Assembly: GCF_000317025.1 (NCBI RefSeq)
Contig: NC_019689.1
Span: forward strand, 1,651,501 to 1,715,500
DNA from: Pleurocapsa sp. PCC 7327
GTDB lineage: Bacteria > Cyanobacteriota > Cyanobacteriia > Cyanobacteriales > Microcystaceae
Direction: 5' to 3'
Length of the DNA stretch: 64,000 nt
The position numbers and the translations under genes were made by a program. This document shows, in pieces, positions 27,546-36,848 of the stretch. Numbering within the stretch: the stretch's first letter is position 1; each line of letters starts with the position of its first letter. The notes below the pieces were generated by a model. That model was not told the DNA's origin. It did not search any database and saw nothing but the letters and a program-made list of their open reading frames with translations.

Positions 27546-28817
27546 TTAATCAGTTTTAGACAACTGCGTCTGGGTTATAATTTCGGCATCGGCCGGCATT
27601 CCCGGCTTGGCAAGACCGTCGGGGCGATCGATACTAATTTTGACTCCAAAGACTTGTCTGACGCGGTCTTCTTTGAAATAAATATTTTCTGGCGTAAATG
27701 AAGCTTGAGTGTCGATCGCGCTAATTTTGGCACTAAGGGGTTTATCGGGTGCGGAGTCAAGAAAGACTTTCGCAGGCTGACCGACTTTGACCTTACCAAT
27801 CTCTCCTTCGGGAACAAATCCCCTCAGATAAACCTCATCGGGATTGATGACGGTCAGCAGGGTTTTCCCCGTCGTAACGACTGCGCCCGGTTCGACGCTA
27901 CGAGTCACGACCACGCCATTAATGGGACTAATAATGTTGAGGTCGGAGATTTTGCTTTGAATCTCTTGTATGGTCGCTTGGGCGTTCGCGACCTCCGCTT
28001 GGGCAGCAGCCTGTTTCAAACGGGCTTGTGCTACTTGAGTCCGCAATGACTGAATTTGCATCGCGCGGACATCTGGGTTTAACTCGGCAGTTTTGGCTTG
28101 TTGAAGTTGTCCTTGGGCAGCCCGTACCAGTTTCTGTGCTGATTCTACTGAAGATTGGCGCGCCTGTACCGTTGCTTGGGCAGTCTCGAAGGCAGTCTGC
28201 CTCTGGTCGAATTCTTGTTGGGTAACAGCGCCTTGGGAGACTAATTTGGCGTAGCGATCGCGATCGGTTTGTGCTAGTTTCAACTGCGCTTTCGCTTGTT
28301 CTAAGTTTGCCCTGGCTTCGTTGAGTTGGGCGATACTCGAAGCGAGGGTCGATTCGGCTTGCAAAACCCGACCGCTAGCTTCTCCCTGGGCCTGTTGCCG
28401 ATTCAATTGAATTTCTCGAATTTGGCTTTCTAGAACGTCGATTTGCAGGCGGGCTTGTCTCTCTTGTTGCTGGGCGGCATTTAAACGCGCCTGTGCCCCT
28501 TTCAGTTGCGCATTCAGATCCTGGTCGTCCATGCGAACGATCGTTTGACCTTTTCTAACTCGATCCCCCTCTCGCACAGCGATAAAATTAACCCGTCCGG
28601 CATATTTTGCGCCGATATTGGTTTCGTATCCTTCTATGCGTCCGCTTACTTCGAGCGGTTTCACTTGCGCCGGAGAGAGGAAATACCAGGTCGTTCCGGC
28701 GATCGCAGCAGCTAACAAGCCCATAGGAACGAACAGTTTGGGAGATAGTTGGCGCTTCTGTTTGGGAATATCTACCCTGACTTCCGGTTCTTTCTCTTTC
28801 AAATAGACTTGAGCCAT
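27546..28817 (-). CDS. HlyD-family membrane fusion protein (YbhG/DevB-like)
   Basis: A 423-residue periplasmic adaptor. It has an N-terminal membrane helix (about 29-48, LFVPMGLLAAAIAGTTW), a biotinyl-lipoyl-like half (IVRMDDQDL and later NIISPINGVVVTRSVEPG), a very long alanine/glutamine-rich coiled-coil hairpin (about 95-285) and a beta-barrel end (VYLRGFVPEGEIGKVKVGQ). Such proteins bridge inner-membrane ABC or MFS exporters to an outer-membrane channel. No transporter gene is adjacent, so its partner is elsewhere. GGGAGG lies just before the ATG. Its TAA touches the 3' end of tRNA-Ser. Confidence 0.92.
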   Translation of the reverse strand: MAQVYLKEKEPEVRVDIPKQKRQLSPKLFVPMGLLAAAIAGTTWYFLSPAQVKPLEVSGRIEGYETNIGAKYAGRVNFIAVREGDRVRKGQTIVRMDDQDLNAQLKGAQARLNAAQQQERQARLQIDVLESQIREIQLNRQQAQGEASGRVLQAESTLASSIAQLNEARANLEQAKAQLKLAQTDRDRYAKLVSQGAVTQQEFDQRQTAFETAQATVQARQSSVESAQKLVRAAQGQLQQAKTAELNPDVRAMQIQSLRTQVAQARLKQAAAQAEVANAQATIQEIQSKISDLNIISPINGVVVTRSVEPGAVVTTGKTLLTVINPDEVYLRGFVPEGEIGKVKVGQPAKVFLDSAPDKPLSAKISAIDTQASFTPENIYFKEDRVRQVFGVKISIDRPDGLAKPGMPADAEIITQTQLSKTD

Positions 28818-29008
28818 CAGTTCCTCCCTTGATTTCGCCGTTGAGGAGAGCTTCTTAACTCCGATCTGCTTGTCTGCCGATTTCTTAATCTATTTAGCAC
28901 AATGGTAATAAAAGCTTGTTTCTCTTCTAATTTCATACTAGACCGTACAGTTTAGTCAAAAGTAAAAACTTCACAAGAATTTAAAGATGCTGCTTGAGGT
29001 AATGTTTC

Positions 29009-30364
29009 GTGTTTAAAGCAGAGGATATCTTACAAGAGCGCTATCAGCTACGGCGACAATTGGGACGTACCGCAGTAGGGCACCAAACTTGGCTGGCGAT
29101 CGATTTGCAGACAAACGAACGAGTTACGATCAAACTACTTGCCTTTAGTCCGCAAATGCGATGGGAAGAATTGAAACTCTTCGAGCGAGAAGCACAAGTT
29201 TTAGAATCGCTCGCTCATCCGAAAATTCCCCGCTATAGAGATTATTTCGATCTCGACAAAAATGCAGGCGGTGGAGTTCCCTGGTTTGCGCTGGTACAAG
29301 ATTATATTCCTGGCGTTTCGTTGCAAGAATTATTAGAGAGAGGAAAGCGACTGAGCGAAAAAGAAGTTCGCGCGATCGCGACGCAAGTTCTGGAAATCCT
29401 CATTTATTTACACGAACTCAGTCCTCCCGTCTTGCATCGGGATATCAAGCCCAGCAATTTAATATTGGGAGAAGACCAGTATATTTATCTCGTCGATTTT
29501 GGTGCCGTACAAGCGCAAGCGGCAGTGACGGGGGTAACGTTTACGATAGTAGGAACTAGCGGTTATGCGCCCCTAGAGCAGTTTTGGGGACGCGCGGTTC
29601 CCGCATCCGATATATATGCCTTGGGAGCGACATTAATTCATTTGCTCGCTGGAATTGCACCTGTCGAGCTACCACAGAAAGATTCTCGCATTCAATTTGC
29701 CGATCGAGTCAGCATTCGAGGAGATTTGCTTGCTTGGATCGAAAAGGCGACTGAAACCGCTATCGAAAAGCGTTTTCGGAGTGCTAGAGAAGCCCTAGAA
29801 ACTTTAAGGACTGGGAGACTTCGACCAATTTCTCGCAATATCGCTGCGGTTTCTTCGGGTCATAAATTTCCTAAACCCCACGACTCTTTACTCAGAATAG
29901 AGCGCTCTGTTGACCGATTAAAAATCTTCGTACCAGCAGGCGGACTGAGAAGATTTAATGAGATTTTTAAGTTTGGTTTTTTAGGCTTAATTGTTTTATA
30001 TTGGGTACTTCCATTTGTCAGTTTTTTTAGCATTGTTCTTCCGGGCATCAGCTCGGTATTCTGGGGAATTCTTGCTATTATATTGGGGGTTTTGTGCGGG
30101 ACGCAAACGCAAATTAGTTGCGATCGCGTTAGCTTTGAACTAGCCCGAAAAATTCTGGGCATTACTTACAAACGCGAAATGGGTATCAATCCAGAAATTT
30201 TAGATATTTTCTTGCAACGGACTGGTTCGATTTTTCAGGTAGTTATTCGCTCTCCAGATCGCATTTACAATCTGGGCGGTGCTCTGAGTGAAGATGAAGC
30301 AACTTGGTTAGCCCAAGAAATTAAAGACTGGCTCAGAAAATCTGCTATGGGAGAAGAAATTTAA
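29009..30364 (+). CDS. Serine/threonine protein kinase with C-terminal membrane hairpin
   Basis: A 451-residue Hanks-type kinase starting at GTG 29009. The glycine-rich loop is relaxed (LRRQLGRTAVGHQ). Lys is present in RVTIKLLAF, the catalytic loop is LHRDIKPSNLI (near residue 145) and the metal loop is VDFGAVQ (near 165). The kinase domain covers about 10-270. Two membrane helices follow (about 321-345 and 349-370), then a small C-terminal domain of about 80 residues. All catalytic residues are present, so it is probably active. Its stop overlaps by four bases the stop of the convergent NACHT gene. Confidence 0.92.
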   Translation: MFKAEDILQERYQLRRQLGRTAVGHQTWLAIDLQTNERVTIKLLAFSPQMRWEELKLFEREAQVLESLAHPKIPRYRDYFDLDKNAGGGVPWFALVQDYIPGVSLQELLERGKRLSEKEVRAIATQVLEILIYLHELSPPVLHRDIKPSNLILGEDQYIYLVDFGAVQAQAAVTGVTFTIVGTSGYAPLEQFWGRAVPASDIYALGATLIHLLAGIAPVELPQKDSRIQFADRVSIRGDLLAWIEKATETAIEKRFRSAREALETLRTGRLRPISRNIAAVSSGHKFPKPHDSLLRIERSVDRLKIFVPAGGLRRFNEIFKFGFLGLIVLYWVLPFVSFFSIVLPGISSVFWGILAIILGVLCGTQTQISCDRVSFELARKILGITYKREMGINPEILDIFLQRTGSIFQVVIRSPDRIYNLGGALSEDEATWLAQEIKDWLRKSAMGEEI

Positions 30365-32667
30365 CTCATTTCTTTTGGCAGTAGAATATTCTCTTCTATT
30401 TCTTTTTTTACTTCCGCACTAACCTGGCAATCGCTGTGGAGACATTCAACTAAAAATAGATTAGCATCGTAATATTTCTGCCACAGTTTTTGCTGTTGCG
30501 GACTAAGCTGCCAATCATGACCTATCTGACGATATGCGATCGCCAGCAAACGTAACTGTTCGATCCAATTTTGCCCTTGAGTTTGCCACCAAATTTGGAT
30601 GTTTTCTTTACTTTGATTTGGCTCTGGAAGCTGCTTTTTGAGTTCTCTCAACGCTTGTTTAAATGACGTTTCAAGTTGAAACTTGCTTTCTAAATCCAGA
30701 GTAAAACAGAGATTAATAAATTTTTTCAGATCGGGATTTTGTACCAAATTTAAACTATCAGTAAAAGCTCGCGCTATAGTCGTATCTAAAGTCATCTCCA
30801 TCGGCAAATTTTTCATGCTGACTAAATTGTCATCGAGAGAGACGGCTAAATTCAAATCTCGGCTCTGAAAGAGGGTAAAATAAAAGGCGCGAACTGCCGA
30901 TCGCAAATAGGGTAATTGCATCGCGCTGACCTTGCGAGCAATAATCGTTAAAAATTCTTGTAATTGCCGGTCTGTGCCCTGACAAGCATCTACATTTTCT
31001 TTCATCTTTTGTAAGAGAAAATCGGCTTGCGGTAACATACCTACCGTTAAAAAAGTTACTTCTCTCCAGCGGTTCTCAGTAGTATGGCTGGCTAACTTTT
31101 GTAATTCTTGCTCTAGCTTTTGGGGAGCGGGACTAGCCACGATTTTTCTGGCAGTCAAATATTCTTGAAAAGTCAGATGAGAGAATGAGTAAATATCTCT
31201 AGCTCTTTCTACCAATAAGCCATGTTGTAATTCAATCGCTTTTAAGACTGCTTCGCTATCTAACCAAAGCGTTTCTGGATCGGTCGTACTATTGGGTAAA
31301 TGACGCAAATAATCTTCAATAATAGGGAGGATTTCGCTACTCTCAAAAAAGTAGTTTTCTTGCTCGAAGGTAGTTGCAGCAATTTGACACAAAAGCTTAA
31401 TTTTATCGGGTAAAGAAAGATGTTGATAAACGCGATCGCGGTGAATTCCTCTCGCCCGATCCCATCGCTGTAGTAAAATATCCAAGCCAGCCTGATAAAG
31501 TTTCGAACGTTTAGTCGGAAAACTAGCTCGTTCTTTAAAAACCGAACAAATCAAATTGAGTAAAATTGGCGTGATGCCTAATTCTCGAATTGGTTGATTT
31601 TCTGGACGTTCTAATTGTTCGAGAAATTGTTCGGCTTTGAGAATTCCTTCTCTTTCGCTATTAGCAGTAGCAATAAACCATTTTTTAGCAAAAGTTTCTA
31701 TTTGGTCTTGTTTGAAATCAGCGATTTCTACATAAGTAAAGCCACGAAAATGATAATTGACGGCAGCGGTACGACAAGTAATAATAATATGATTCTTGTA
31801 GTATTCCTGAGAGAAAATATCGATTTGTTTGAGAATTGCATTGCTATCGCTCTCAGGAATTTCATCCAAACCATCAAGCAAAAGTAGAATTTTCCCTTCC
31901 TGAAGTAGGATAAGAGCTTGATGCTTCGACAAACCGCAAGCTTGACACTGACGAACAATATAGTTTAAGAAGCTAAAATCTTCTTCATCGGGCACTTCAG
32001 CCGTTAAAATTCTTAATTGAATAAAAAAAGGAATTAAATCTCGCTTATATTTCCCTTGATTGCATTGCAGGGCGATATACTGCAAAAAGGTCGTTTTGCC
32101 CGATCCCGGTTTGCCTAGAATCATTAGTTTGTTGTGTTGGGCAACCAACTCCATGCCAGGAGTCGCCGAGCGATCGAGCTGGGTAAAATCCAGACGCGCT
32201 AGTTCTGGCTGAACGTTTTGCAAATCGGAGATTTCCAGCCAACGTTGACTGCTCGGATGAGGCAAGAGATTGACGAGGGTATAAATTTGACTTAATAAAG
32301 GCTGGGTCAGATCGAAAGACGATTGCAGGGTGTCGCACTGAGTTTGAATGTGTTCTCGGTTGCGCGATCGCATTCGCTGCACCCATTCTTCAATCCCCAA
32401 GTTTTCCTCGATCTCTGGGGGTTGGCTGACAGGAAGTTGCTCTTTTGGCAGATCGGCAATTTCCGTCCAGTCTAAATCTAGCTTGAAGCAAATTTCCTTG
32501 AAGATGTGGCGCTCGATCGGTCTGCCCGTAAAAAACTTCCAGATAGACTGACGGCTTGACAACCCTACCTCTGTCGCCAGAGATTCTTGCGTCCATCCCT
32601 GACTTTCAAAAGCCTGTTTTGCCCTAACGATACCTGTAGTAGAAGATCTAAGCGATCGCTTTGCCAT
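30361..32667 (-). CDS. HTH-NACHT ATPase (bacterial NLR-like)
   Basis: About 768 residues from ATG 32667 (a TTG at 32679 is possible). An N-terminal helix-turn-helix (about 5-70, GWTQESLATEVGLSSRQSIWKF) is followed by a NACHT P-loop NTPase with Walker A GKPGSGKTTFLQY (near 185), Walker B ILLLLDGLDEIPE (near 262) and an ITCRTA sensor segment. The C-terminal 250 residues are helical and end with a motif like the NACHT C-terminal helical domain. STAND NTPases of this type act as molecular switches; bacterial NACHT proteins include anti-phage defence factors. No effector domain is recognisable, so it may regulate transcription. No partner gene is in its strand neighbourhood. Confidence 0.88.
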   Translation of the reverse strand: MAKRSLRSSTTGIVRAKQAFESQGWTQESLATEVGLSSRQSIWKFFTGRPIERHIFKEICFKLDLDWTEIADLPKEQLPVSQPPEIEENLGIEEWVQRMRSRNREHIQTQCDTLQSSFDLTQPLLSQIYTLVNLLPHPSSQRWLEISDLQNVQPELARLDFTQLDRSATPGMELVAQHNKLMILGKPGSGKTTFLQYIALQCNQGKYKRDLIPFFIQLRILTAEVPDEEDFSFLNYIVRQCQACGLSKHQALILLQEGKILLLLDGLDEIPESDSNAILKQIDIFSQEYYKNHIIITCRTAAVNYHFRGFTYVEIADFKQDQIETFAKKWFIATANSEREGILKAEQFLEQLERPENQPIRELGITPILLNLICSVFKERASFPTKRSKLYQAGLDILLQRWDRARGIHRDRVYQHLSLPDKIKLLCQIAATTFEQENYFFESSEILPIIEDYLRHLPNSTTDPETLWLDSEAVLKAIELQHGLLVERARDIYSFSHLTFQEYLTARKIVASPAPQKLEQELQKLASHTTENRWREVTFLTVGMLPQADFLLQKMKENVDACQGTDRQLQEFLTIIARKVSAMQLPYLRSAVRAFYFTLFQSRDLNLAVSLDDNLVSMKNLPMEMTLDTTIARAFTDSLNLVQNPDLKKFINLCFTLDLESKFQLETSFKQALRELKKQLPEPNQSKENIQIWWQTQGQNWIEQLRLLAIAYRQIGHDWQLSPQQQKLWQKYYDANLFLVECLHSDCQVSAEVKKEIEENILLPKEMS

Positions 32668-32679
32668 GTTTTTGTCCAA

Positions 32680-33221
32680 TTTTACACAAATGTTTAATCG
32701 CCGTCGTTGCGATTAGAGCGCCGATCCCAGAAAAAGCCGAATCGCGCGATTTTACAATACTGATTTTCCGTTGATTCTCATGCCGAGTCAATCGGTTCGC
32801 CGAAGCTCCAGCAACGATCGCTCGGCGGCTGACGATCGAGTCATTAATGCGATTGGAACTTTGTCGATTCTGGTAGAAAATCTTCTTCGAGAGGATCTCA
32901 TTGGCACCTATGGTTTCTTGGACATCTAATTTGCACATCGATAAAGATAAATTTAACGCGAAAAATCTTTTATAGACTAGATTGACTCTTTTTTCTTTCT
33001 CTGGCTCTAGCTGCAAATTAAAGAATGGTGACCGACAAGCGGCTCTTTAGTTAGTAGTAATAAATAGCTCAAAACTTGATAAACTTGACCTAAGAAAGAC
33101 TTAAAAAAATCTTAAGATAAAGAATTAACCAGTTAAAAAATATGCACTAGCAAGGCACTCGTTTTTAACAATAATCTAGAGACTGAATCGCCAGTTAAGA
33201 TAGAAAACTATTAGGGCAATT
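32680..33221. other. 542-bp gap between the NACHT gene and the HPt-like gene
   Basis: Promoter region for two divergent units. The right half (33040-33200) is AT-rich with a short CTTAA/TTAAG inverted repeat at about 33100-33116. An open frame on the minus strand (32648-33016) shows no recognisable protein features and overlaps the NACHT start, so I do not call it a gene. Confidence 0.4.
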
Positions 33222-33677
33222 ATGGGAATAACACCGAGCAGACTGAAGAATAATATTGTAGTATTAATAGACATGCGCATGCCCGACGTGGACGCAGAGA
33301 AAGCTTTGCCCGATGCAAATTTTCTGGAACCTTTACAGACAACCGGAGGTCAACAATCTCCAGAAATTGTTGCCGATCGCGTTCGAGGTCACTTAAAAGA
33401 CATTGCCTTACAACTCGCGGCGATCGCTGCCGCTATCAAACGCCAAAACGAGCGATCGCTACAACGAGCTACCCAAGTCCTCAAAGCCATTGGTGCTAAT
33501 TTGAGCGCTAACCGTCTCGCGCATTTGTGCCAGGAGCTTGAAATCGTCGCACCATCCGACAGCCTTTTGCAAGCCTCCCAAAAAATGACCGAAATTAAAG
33601 TTGAGTACGAAAAAGTATGTCAAGCTTGGCAGCAAGAAGTCCTTCAACAACTGAACTTAGAGAGCAGCAGACTGTGA
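33222..33677 (+). CDS. Degenerate HPt-like protein lacking the phospho-accepting histidine
   Basis: A 151-residue protein whose segment LQRATQVLKAIGANLSANRL aligns without gaps to the HPt core (AAHTLKGSSANLGA type) and continues with AHLCQELE. Gln85 stands where the phosphorylatable His should be, and Ala89 replaces the glycine of the LKG motif. The N-terminal 40 residues contain VVLIDMRMPDVD, which looks like a receiver-domain acceptor strand. The TGA overlaps the GTG of the receiver-GAF gene, so the two are translationally coupled. It probably binds, rather than phosphorylates, a receiver partner. Confidence 0.7.
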   Translation: MGITPSRLKNNIVVLIDMRMPDVDAEKALPDANFLEPLQTTGGQQSPEIVADRVRGHLKDIALQLAAIAAAIKRQNERSLQRATQVLKAIGANLSANRLAHLCQELEIVAPSDSLLQASQKMTEIKVEYEKVCQAWQQEVLQQLNLESSRL

Positions 33678-34636
33678 GAAGCGATCGGTCTCAAGAGCAA
33701 ACGCCACTTATCCTGGTAGCAGACGACGATCGCGCGACTCGCCTATTATTGAAGTTGGCGATGGAGGAAGAAGGATATCGCGTCGTAGAAGCCAAGGATG
33801 GAGAACAGTGCTTGGCGGCATTTACTCGCTGGCAACCCGATATGGTGTTGTTAGATGCCATCATGCCGGAAATGGACGGATTCACTTGCTGTCAGCGATT
33901 GCGCCAGTTGCCCGGTAGCACGAATAAACCTATCCTCATCATTACCGCCCTCGACGATCAAGACTCCATCGATCGCGCCTTTGCTGCGGGGGCAACCGAC
34001 TACATTACCAAACCGATTTATTGGGCAGTGCTAGCACAGCGAGTCAGGCGCTTGCTGGCAACCAGCCAAGCCTTAAAACAGTTTGAGCATCTCAGGCAGC
34101 AATTCGAGCAGCAGCAACAATGGAAAAGATTGTTTGAAACTATTGCCCAGCGATTATCCCAACCTTTCGATCTGCGGCAGTTGCTTGATGCTACCGTTAC
34201 CGAGCTGCGCAGCATCGCTGGGGTGGAACGAGTCGTCCTCTATCAACAACGTAGGCGACTCGGTATGCGGCTTGTATTTGAATCCGTCGCACCCGGTTAT
34301 CCTTCTATCGAACCCATTCCTCTAGAAATCATCGGGCTGGAGTCGCAATATCAAACCCAATACGAGCAAGGTCATATCGTGGCGCTCTCCGATCTCGCTC
34401 TAGCCGAACTGTCCCCGGAAACCAGAGAGCAGTGGGAGCGATTGAATATTAAAGCTGCATTGATGGTTCCCATCATCGTGCGCGAACAATTCTGGGGGCT
34501 AGTTTGCGCCCACCAGTGTCAAACCACTCGCCCTTGGGAAGCTTGGGAAATCGAGCAGTTTTCTTTTCTCGGTTATTTACTCGCAGGCGCTATCTACCAA
34601 GCTTTACTCAGACATCAGCTCTCCACCAATCGGTAA
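33674..34636 (+). CDS. Response regulator with receiver and GAF domains
   Basis: From the GTG at 33674, whose last two bases belong to the preceding TGA, the protein has about 320 residues. The receiver (about 10-130) has ILVADDDRATR, the acceptor Asp in MVLLDAIMPEMDG and the Lys in DYITKPIYW. A helical linker (about 135-160) leads into a GAF domain (about 165-305, VERVVLYQQRRR, ALMVPIIVREQFWGLVCAHQ), resembling GAF domains of cyanobacterial phytochrome relatives but without a visible chromophore cysteine in the usual context. There is no output domain; it may act through protein contacts with the HPt-like partner. An in-frame ATG at 33617 would overlap the upstream gene by 61 bp. Confidence 0.85.
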   Translation: MRSDRSQEQTPLILVADDDRATRLLLKLAMEEEGYRVVEAKDGEQCLAAFTRWQPDMVLLDAIMPEMDGFTCCQRLRQLPGSTNKPILIITALDDQDSIDRAFAAGATDYITKPIYWAVLAQRVRRLLATSQALKQFEHLRQQFEQQQQWKRLFETIAQRLSQPFDLRQLLDATVTELRSIAGVERVVLYQQRRRLGMRLVFESVAPGYPSIEPIPLEIIGLESQYQTQYEQGHIVALSDLALAELSPETREQWERLNIKAALMVPIIVREQFWGLVCAHQCQTTRPWEAWEIEQFSFLGYLLAGAIYQALLRHQLSTNR

Positions 34637-34790
34637 GGTTCTCAGGGCGAAGGCTAGAGGACAGAGGAGAGAGAAGACAATTAATCCAAAACTGCCGCGA
34701 AGCCAGAACCCCTAGTACCTATTTGCAATTCTGGTAGGGGGACTTTTTCTAGTCGGAGGAGCCTCCGCTTGGGTTCGCCCTCAATTTTCA

Positions 34791-34824
34791 ATCAGTAGCG
34801 CTCTTTTTTAGCAATGGTACAAGA
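34791..34824 (+). repeat. Short relative of the 75-bp dispersed repeat
   Basis: GTAGCGCTCTTTTTTAGCAA resembles the right half of the repeats at 10071-10145 and 35679-35752, differing at a few positions. Confidence 0.45.
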
Positions 34825-34845
34825 GCTTGAAAACCTACCTCAAAA

Positions 34846-35385
34846 CTACTTGAGATCCAACAATCCTTGCTCTTTCAGTTTGGGATTAAAGCGAATATCC
34901 ATTTCAACGCCACGATTTTTAAGTTGTCCTTGAATTTCTTCTTCGACTCGCCGCGCTATTTTTTTGAGTAATCTGATTTTTTCTAATTCCGTACCCTGCT
35001 TGTATTCGGCTTTTTCTGTCTCTGTCATCGCGAGTTTGGCATCGATCGCCTGCGTCCATTTAGCTTCGTCGGTACTATTGCCAGGAGGAATTGTGCCATT
35101 TTCTGCTATCCATGCCTTACGCATTTCTTCTAGAACTGTACGGCTAGGACGAGTAATAGTTTGTACTTTGAGCCAATAGCAATTTTGAGGTTGTCGCACT
35201 AAATGCTGTTTTAGACTCACATATATATCGCGAGAATAGCCAACAAATTGTAGAACTTTTTCACGGTTAAAGATAGCGTAAATGCCAATTTTTCTTGAAA
35301 AATCTTCTTCGATACCACCATTTTCGCCTAGATAAGGAATATATTCTAGACTCTTTAGAGGAGGAATTTCTGTTTGAGTAGACAT
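34846..35385 (-). CDS. GIY-YIG nuclease-like protein
   Basis: About 179 residues from ATG 35385. The fold is shown by KIGIYAIFNREKVLQFVGYSRD, where GIY and a YIG-like VGY stand in the expected order, followed by the family's WIAENGTIPPGN. The second half is a charged helical tail. The open frame extends upstream to 35565, but that extension is encoded by a dispersed repeat and is unlikely to be translated. GIY-YIG proteins of this cyanobacterial type are small and unlinked to mobile elements; their substrate is unknown. Confidence 0.8.
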   Translation of the reverse strand: MSTQTEIPPLKSLEYIPYLGENGGIEEDFSRKIGIYAIFNREKVLQFVGYSRDIYVSLKQHLVRQPQNCYWLKVQTITRPSRTVLEEMRKAWIAENGTIPPGNSTDEAKWTQAIDAKLAMTETEKAEYKQGTELEKIRLLKKIARRVEEEIQGQLKNRGVEMDIRFNPKLKEQGLLDLK

Positions 35386-35510
35386 AGAAATATTAAATTT
35401 TCGATTTGATAAAAATGTCGAAGGGATTTCATTCTGATTCGATCGCACCAAGAAATAAATTTCTTGTCTCCCAAATCTTAAGTCCGTCGAAACTGACAAG
35501 TTGTCCCAAA

Positions 35511-35558
35511 AGTATAGAATGTCGTGTTGAGCGTAGCAATAGCAAAGCGAAACATCTT
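35511..35558 (+). repeat. Dispersed intergenic repeat, copy 3
   Basis: Matches the reverse complement of 20287-20337 closely (AGTATAGAA, GTTGAGCGTAGC, AAGCGAAACATCTT) and 2225-2260 partly. Confidence 0.65.
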
Positions 35559-35678
35559 CTACCAATTCGCAATTAACAATTATCAGTTCGCAATTGGGAA
35601 ATAGAGATGGATTCTAGCTAGAAATTCAATGTTTTTAGATTTTAATGGCGAATGGCGAATTATTAATTGCGAATTATC

Positions 35679-35767
35679 AATTAGTCAGCCGCTCTGGGTG
35701 TAAGGCTTTTGCCTCGAGCATCTGTAGCGTTCTTTTTTAGAAATGGTCTTATAGCAGTTTTCAGTTA
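35679..35767 (+). repeat. Dispersed 75-bp repeat, copy B, with 21-base tail
   Basis: 35679-35752 aligns with 10071-10145. The last 21 bases (35747-35767) are identical to 2259-2279. Confidence 0.7.
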
Positions 35768-35813
35768 AACGAGAGACAAAATTAGTCGATTGGGGGAATC
35801 GCCCTCACCCCAA

Positions 35814-35838
35814 CCCCTCTCCCAGAGCGGGAGAGGGG
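35814..35838. repeat. CT-rich perfect hairpin
   Basis: Arms CCCCTCTCCC and GGGAGAGGGG pair perfectly with a 5-base loop. It is a relative of the hairpin at 8812-8834. Confidence 0.6.
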
Positions 35839-36088
35839 CTTTCAACTTAAGACTTTTGCCTGAAGTCCCTTCGCCCCTTGTGGAAGAAGGAATTTAGGAA
35901 TGAGGGGACAAAGATTTGTCAGTCAACCAGGGGAAAAGGAAAAAAATCCTGTATTCTACTGACTCGAAAATCCATCTAGCATACCAACTCCAAACAGAGA
36001 TTCTTCGTTACATTCTACTGCACTCAGAATGACAAAATAGACTTTTTACTAAGGCGAAGAGAGCAAGATGTAAGCGAACTTTAGCATT

Positions 36089-36715
36089 TCAAAGTTCAAA
36101 GTTAGAAGTTTTCTGAATATCTTCTTTTATCGTATTGAGGTCGATATAAGAGTCAGCCACATTGATTAGGCTATCGCTAGTCATGGAACGCAAACTAACA
36201 ACTTCGATCCGAACTCCTCGATAGCTAAGAGCATTCACCACATAAGCCAAATCTCCATCTCCGCTAACTAAAATAGCTGTATCGTAAGAATTGGCTAAAG
36301 TCATCATGTCCACGGCAAGTTCTACGTCCAAATTGGCTTTTTTAGAACCGTCTGGAAACTGAGTGATTTCTTTAGTGATTACTCGATAGCCATTTCGACG
36401 CATCCAGAGCAGAAAATTGTGTTGCTTTTCATTAGTTGGATCGATTCCCGTATAAAAAAAAGCGCGTAATAATTTAGCACCAGCCGTCAAACGGTGAAGT
36501 AATTTAGTATAGTTAATTTCAATACCTAATTGCAAAGCCGAATAAAATAAATTTGACCCATCAATAAAAATGGCAACTCGACCGCGATTTAGGTTCTGAA
36601 AACTATGCACCTGTTCGGTAACGTCTGCCATCTCTAGATCTTTTTGAGCTTGAGTAGCTCTCAAAATAAGTTTAGTTTCTTCGCCGACGAAATCTAGTTG
36701 TTTATGAGCGTACAT
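36089..36715 (-). CDS. NYN-domain protein, LabA-like (DUF88)
   Basis: A 208-residue protein with a PIN-like NYN domain from about residue 45. The acidic metal-binding residues stand in VAIFIDGSNLF, KKANLDVELAVDMM and LVSGDGDLAYVV. The family includes LabA, which influences circadian output in Synechococcus; NYN domains in general are predicted RNases. AAGGAGG lies before the ATG at 36715, which fixes the start. The first 40 residues form a polar helix outside the domain. Confidence 0.9.
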   Translation of the reverse strand: MYAHKQLDFVGEETKLILRATQAQKDLEMADVTEQVHSFQNLNRGRVAIFIDGSNLFYSALQLGIEINYTKLLHRLTAGAKLLRAFFYTGIDPTNEKQHNFLLWMRRNGYRVITKEITQFPDGSKKANLDVELAVDMMTLANSYDTAILVSGDGDLAYVVNALSYRGVRIEVVSLRSMTSDSLINVADSYIDLNTIKEDIQKTSNFEL

Positions 36716-36848
36716 AGGTCAATCGCCTCCTTAATGTCTGCTGCATGCAGCGGATCATTTATATTGTTTATTTATATTTGTATAGTTTGATAAAAGTTAA
36801 AATGGTGACGCTTGCATTTTGCCAGTCGAGAAATTTTATTAGGTTGGA

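Larger units (their letters stand above)
35566..36088. other. Repeat-rich gap without genes
   Basis: Contains runs of GCGAATT/AATTCGC-type short repeats (35566-35680), the 75-bp repeat copy B with the 21-base tail, a CT-rich hairpin and then unremarkable AT-rich DNA. No coding sequence is supported. Confidence 0.5.

Noticed and set aside
32648-33016. 122-codon minus-strand frame upstream of the NACHT gene
   Set aside because: No family features, start not supported by a ribosome binding site, and it overlaps the NACHT start in another frame.
35386-35565. N-terminal extension of the GIY-YIG protein
   Set aside because: It would translate a dispersed intergenic repeat; ATG 35385 fits the protein family better.
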